Part shown: positions 7,600-8,637 of the stretch, one piece after another | How the letters are laid out: each line of letters starts with the position of its first letter | Numbering within the stretch: position 1 is the first letter of the stretch | DNA from: an uncultured Rhodocyclaceae bacterium | GTDB lineage: Bacteria > Pseudomonadota > Gammaproteobacteria > Burkholderiales > Rhodocyclaceae | NCBI GenBank assembly: GCA_903930805.1 | Contig: CAIYZZ010000116.1 | Location: forward strand, 1 to 8,637 | DNA: 8,637 nucleotides | Direction of reading: 5' to 3' | The notes under the pieces: model-generated | What the model saw: the letters and a program-made list of their open reading frames with translations, nothing else | What the model was told of the DNA's origin: nothing | Databases searched by the model: none | Program-made: the position numbers and the translations under genes

Positions 7600-8637
7600 T
7601 TATGCCCCGACTTGCCTCGATGCAAGCACCTCATCGACGCGATTGCGATCCATATCGACGACTTCGAATTGCCACCCGCCGGCGCAGAATTTCTCGGCGC
7701 GCCTAGGGATTCTGCCTAACGACATGAGCACGAAACCGCCCACTGTATGGTAGAGCCCCTGCGCCTCATCGCCCAGGTCAGCGATGCCAAGTTTCTCTTT
7801 CATTTCGTCAATTGGCAATAAACCGTCGAGCAGCCACGAACCATCCTCACGTTGTACCGCCAGCGCCTGATTGGGATCGCTGGTACCGGGCATCATGTCA
7901 CCCGCCACGGTTTCAAACAGATCGCTTAAAGTCACAATACCTTCAGTGACGCCGAATTCATTGACGACGAACGCAAAGTCCGTGTTTTGCTGCCGGAAAA
8001 TTCGCAGCAGTTCGATCAGCGTCAAGGGAGCCGGCACAAAGACCGGCGGATTCATCGGCAGGTCGGCGAAACGAAACTCGCCGGATAGCGAGGCTTTCAG
8101 GACAGAGCGAGTTTCAGCGAGCCCCAGCACCTGTTGCAGCCCGCCCCGGCAGATCGGGTAACGTCCGTGAGGTGCCGCGCGGATGGTATTGAGGTTGTCC
8201 TCATGAGCTAGGGCCAGATCAATCAGGGCGACATCCTTGACCGGGGTCATCACGGCCGCAAGATGACGGTCTTCCAGGCGAAATACATTCCACAACAGAT
8301 GGCTTTGTTCCTTGCCAATCGATCCGGACTGCTCGCCTTCATCAACCATGGCCAGAATGTCTTCAACGCCCGTGACGGAGGGGGCGGAACGCAAGGGCAG
8401 CAACTTGAACACGAGATCCGCCGACCACGACAGCAAGCGAATCGCCGGAGCCAGTACCATGATGAGCCAGCGCATGAAGGGGGCTACGCCTCTGGCCACC
8501 TCTTCAGGGTAGGCCAGCGCAATGCGCTTGGGAATTATCTCGCCGAAGACAATGGCGGCGGCTGTTACGAGCGTAATGGTGAGAACAAAAGCGATGTCCG
8601 TCTTGAACGCCGACAGTGCCGGCAGGTATGTGTCAAT
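7600..8637 (-). CDS. CorC/YtfL-type membrane protein (DUF21 tail, two CBS domains, CorC_HlyC), 5' end outside the window
   Basis: This gene reads leftward. Its frame stays open to the right edge, so the start lies beyond it; the GTG at 8499 is internal, because the 46 codons before it encode the conserved end of a DUF21/CNNM transporter domain. Counting the 345 visible residues from the edge: a hydrophobic segment (about 16-31), then FGEIIPKR (32-38), then a second hydrophobic stretch (about 50-80). An acidic linker (about 88-107) precedes the CBS pair. CBS1 begins near MTPVKDV (130), and CBS2 (about 195-250) holds EGIVTLSDLFE, matching the nucleotide-binding G-h-x-T-x-x-D pattern. The CorC_HlyC domain (about 258-340) contains HTVGGFVLMSLGRIP. 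The stop TAA is at 7602-7600. Relatives are inner-membrane proteins linked to Mg/Co handling or, for E. coli YtfL (PaeA), to polyamine export; substrate cannot be chosen here. About 100 N-terminal residues are likely missing. It has no evident link to the phosphorelay genes, which converge on it. Confidence 0.93.
   Translation of the reverse strand: MDTYLPALSAFKTDIAFVLTITLVTAAAIVFGEIIPKRIALAYPEEVARGVAPFMRWLIMVLAPAIRLLSWSADLVFKLLPLRSAPSVTGVEDILAMVDEGEQSGSIGKEQSHLLWNVFRLEDRHLAAVMTPVKDVALIDLALAHEDNLNTIRAAPHGRYPICRGGLQQVLGLAETRSVLKASLSGEFRFADLPMNPPVFVPAPLTLIELLRIFRQQNTDFAFVVNEFGVTEGIVTLSDLFETVAGDMMPGTSDPNQALAVQREDGSWLLDGLLPIDEMKEKLGIADLGDEAQGLYHTVGGFVLMSLGRIPRRAEKFCAGGWQFEVVDMDRNRVDEVLASRQVGA

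Noticed and set aside
7684..7715. 7-bp inverted repeat GCAGAAT/ATTCTGC in the CorC-type gene
   Set aside because: Arms are short with an 18-nt loop inside a conserved coding region; expected by chance.
8497..8499. GTG at 8499 (minus strand) as the start of the CBS/CorC protein
   Set aside because: Upstream codons to the window edge encode a hydrophobic segment and the FGEIIPKR motif of the DUF21 domain, so the gene continues beyond the window.

Overview
The window looks like chromosome of a GC-rich Gram-negative bacterium, most likely a betaproteobacterium of the Rhodocyclales type (Dechloromonas/Azonexus/Propionivibrio-like). That placement is inferred from base composition, the style of the hybrid histidine kinases, and the -10/start arrangement of the form TAAAATcgcgccATG. 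No taxonomic marker gene is present.

Layout, left to right. (1) The 3' part of a large hybrid histidine kinase (HisKA-HATPase-REC-REC-HPt) enters from the left edge and ends at 1961. (2) An 89-bp AT-rich gap carries a candidate promoter and a small AT-rich inverted repeat. (3) A 505-aa P-loop ATPase of the archaeal-type ATPase/DUF234 family (2051-3568) has a C-terminal PD-(D/E)XK-like nuclease segment whose usual ExK glutamate appears to be Ser. (4) A second, complete and soluble hybrid kinase follows (3578-5917; REC-PAS-HisKA-HATPase-REC-HPt). (5) Next, 24 bp later, is a 377-aa response regulator (5942-7075): a receiver plus a helical, GAF-like C-terminal half that is not a standard output domain. 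(6) A small acidic protein (7111-7548) distantly resembles the DUF1877/YfbM family. (7) Convergent to all of these is a CorC/YtfL-type membrane protein with a DUF21 tail, two CBS domains and a CorC_HlyC domain (7600-8637, minus strand). Its 5' end lies beyond the right edge.

How the genes may work together. The two kinases and the response regulator form a multistep His-Asp-His-Asp phosphorelay locus. Each kinase carries its own C-terminal HPt. The second kinase also has an N-terminal receiver, so it could itself receive phosphate. The response regulator next to it is the obvious terminal acceptor. The two HPt modules are clearly paralogous and share an exact 30-nt block around the phospho-histidine. 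The ATPase sits between the two kinase genes and shows no clear functional link to signalling; it may be a later insertion. The kinase at 3578 and the small gene at 7111 share a striking start architecture: a good -10 hexamer ending exactly 6 nt before ATG, which predicts leaderless mRNAs.

No RNA genes, CRISPR arrays, insertion sequences or convincing intrinsic terminators were seen. No gene-free stretch exceeds 300 bp.
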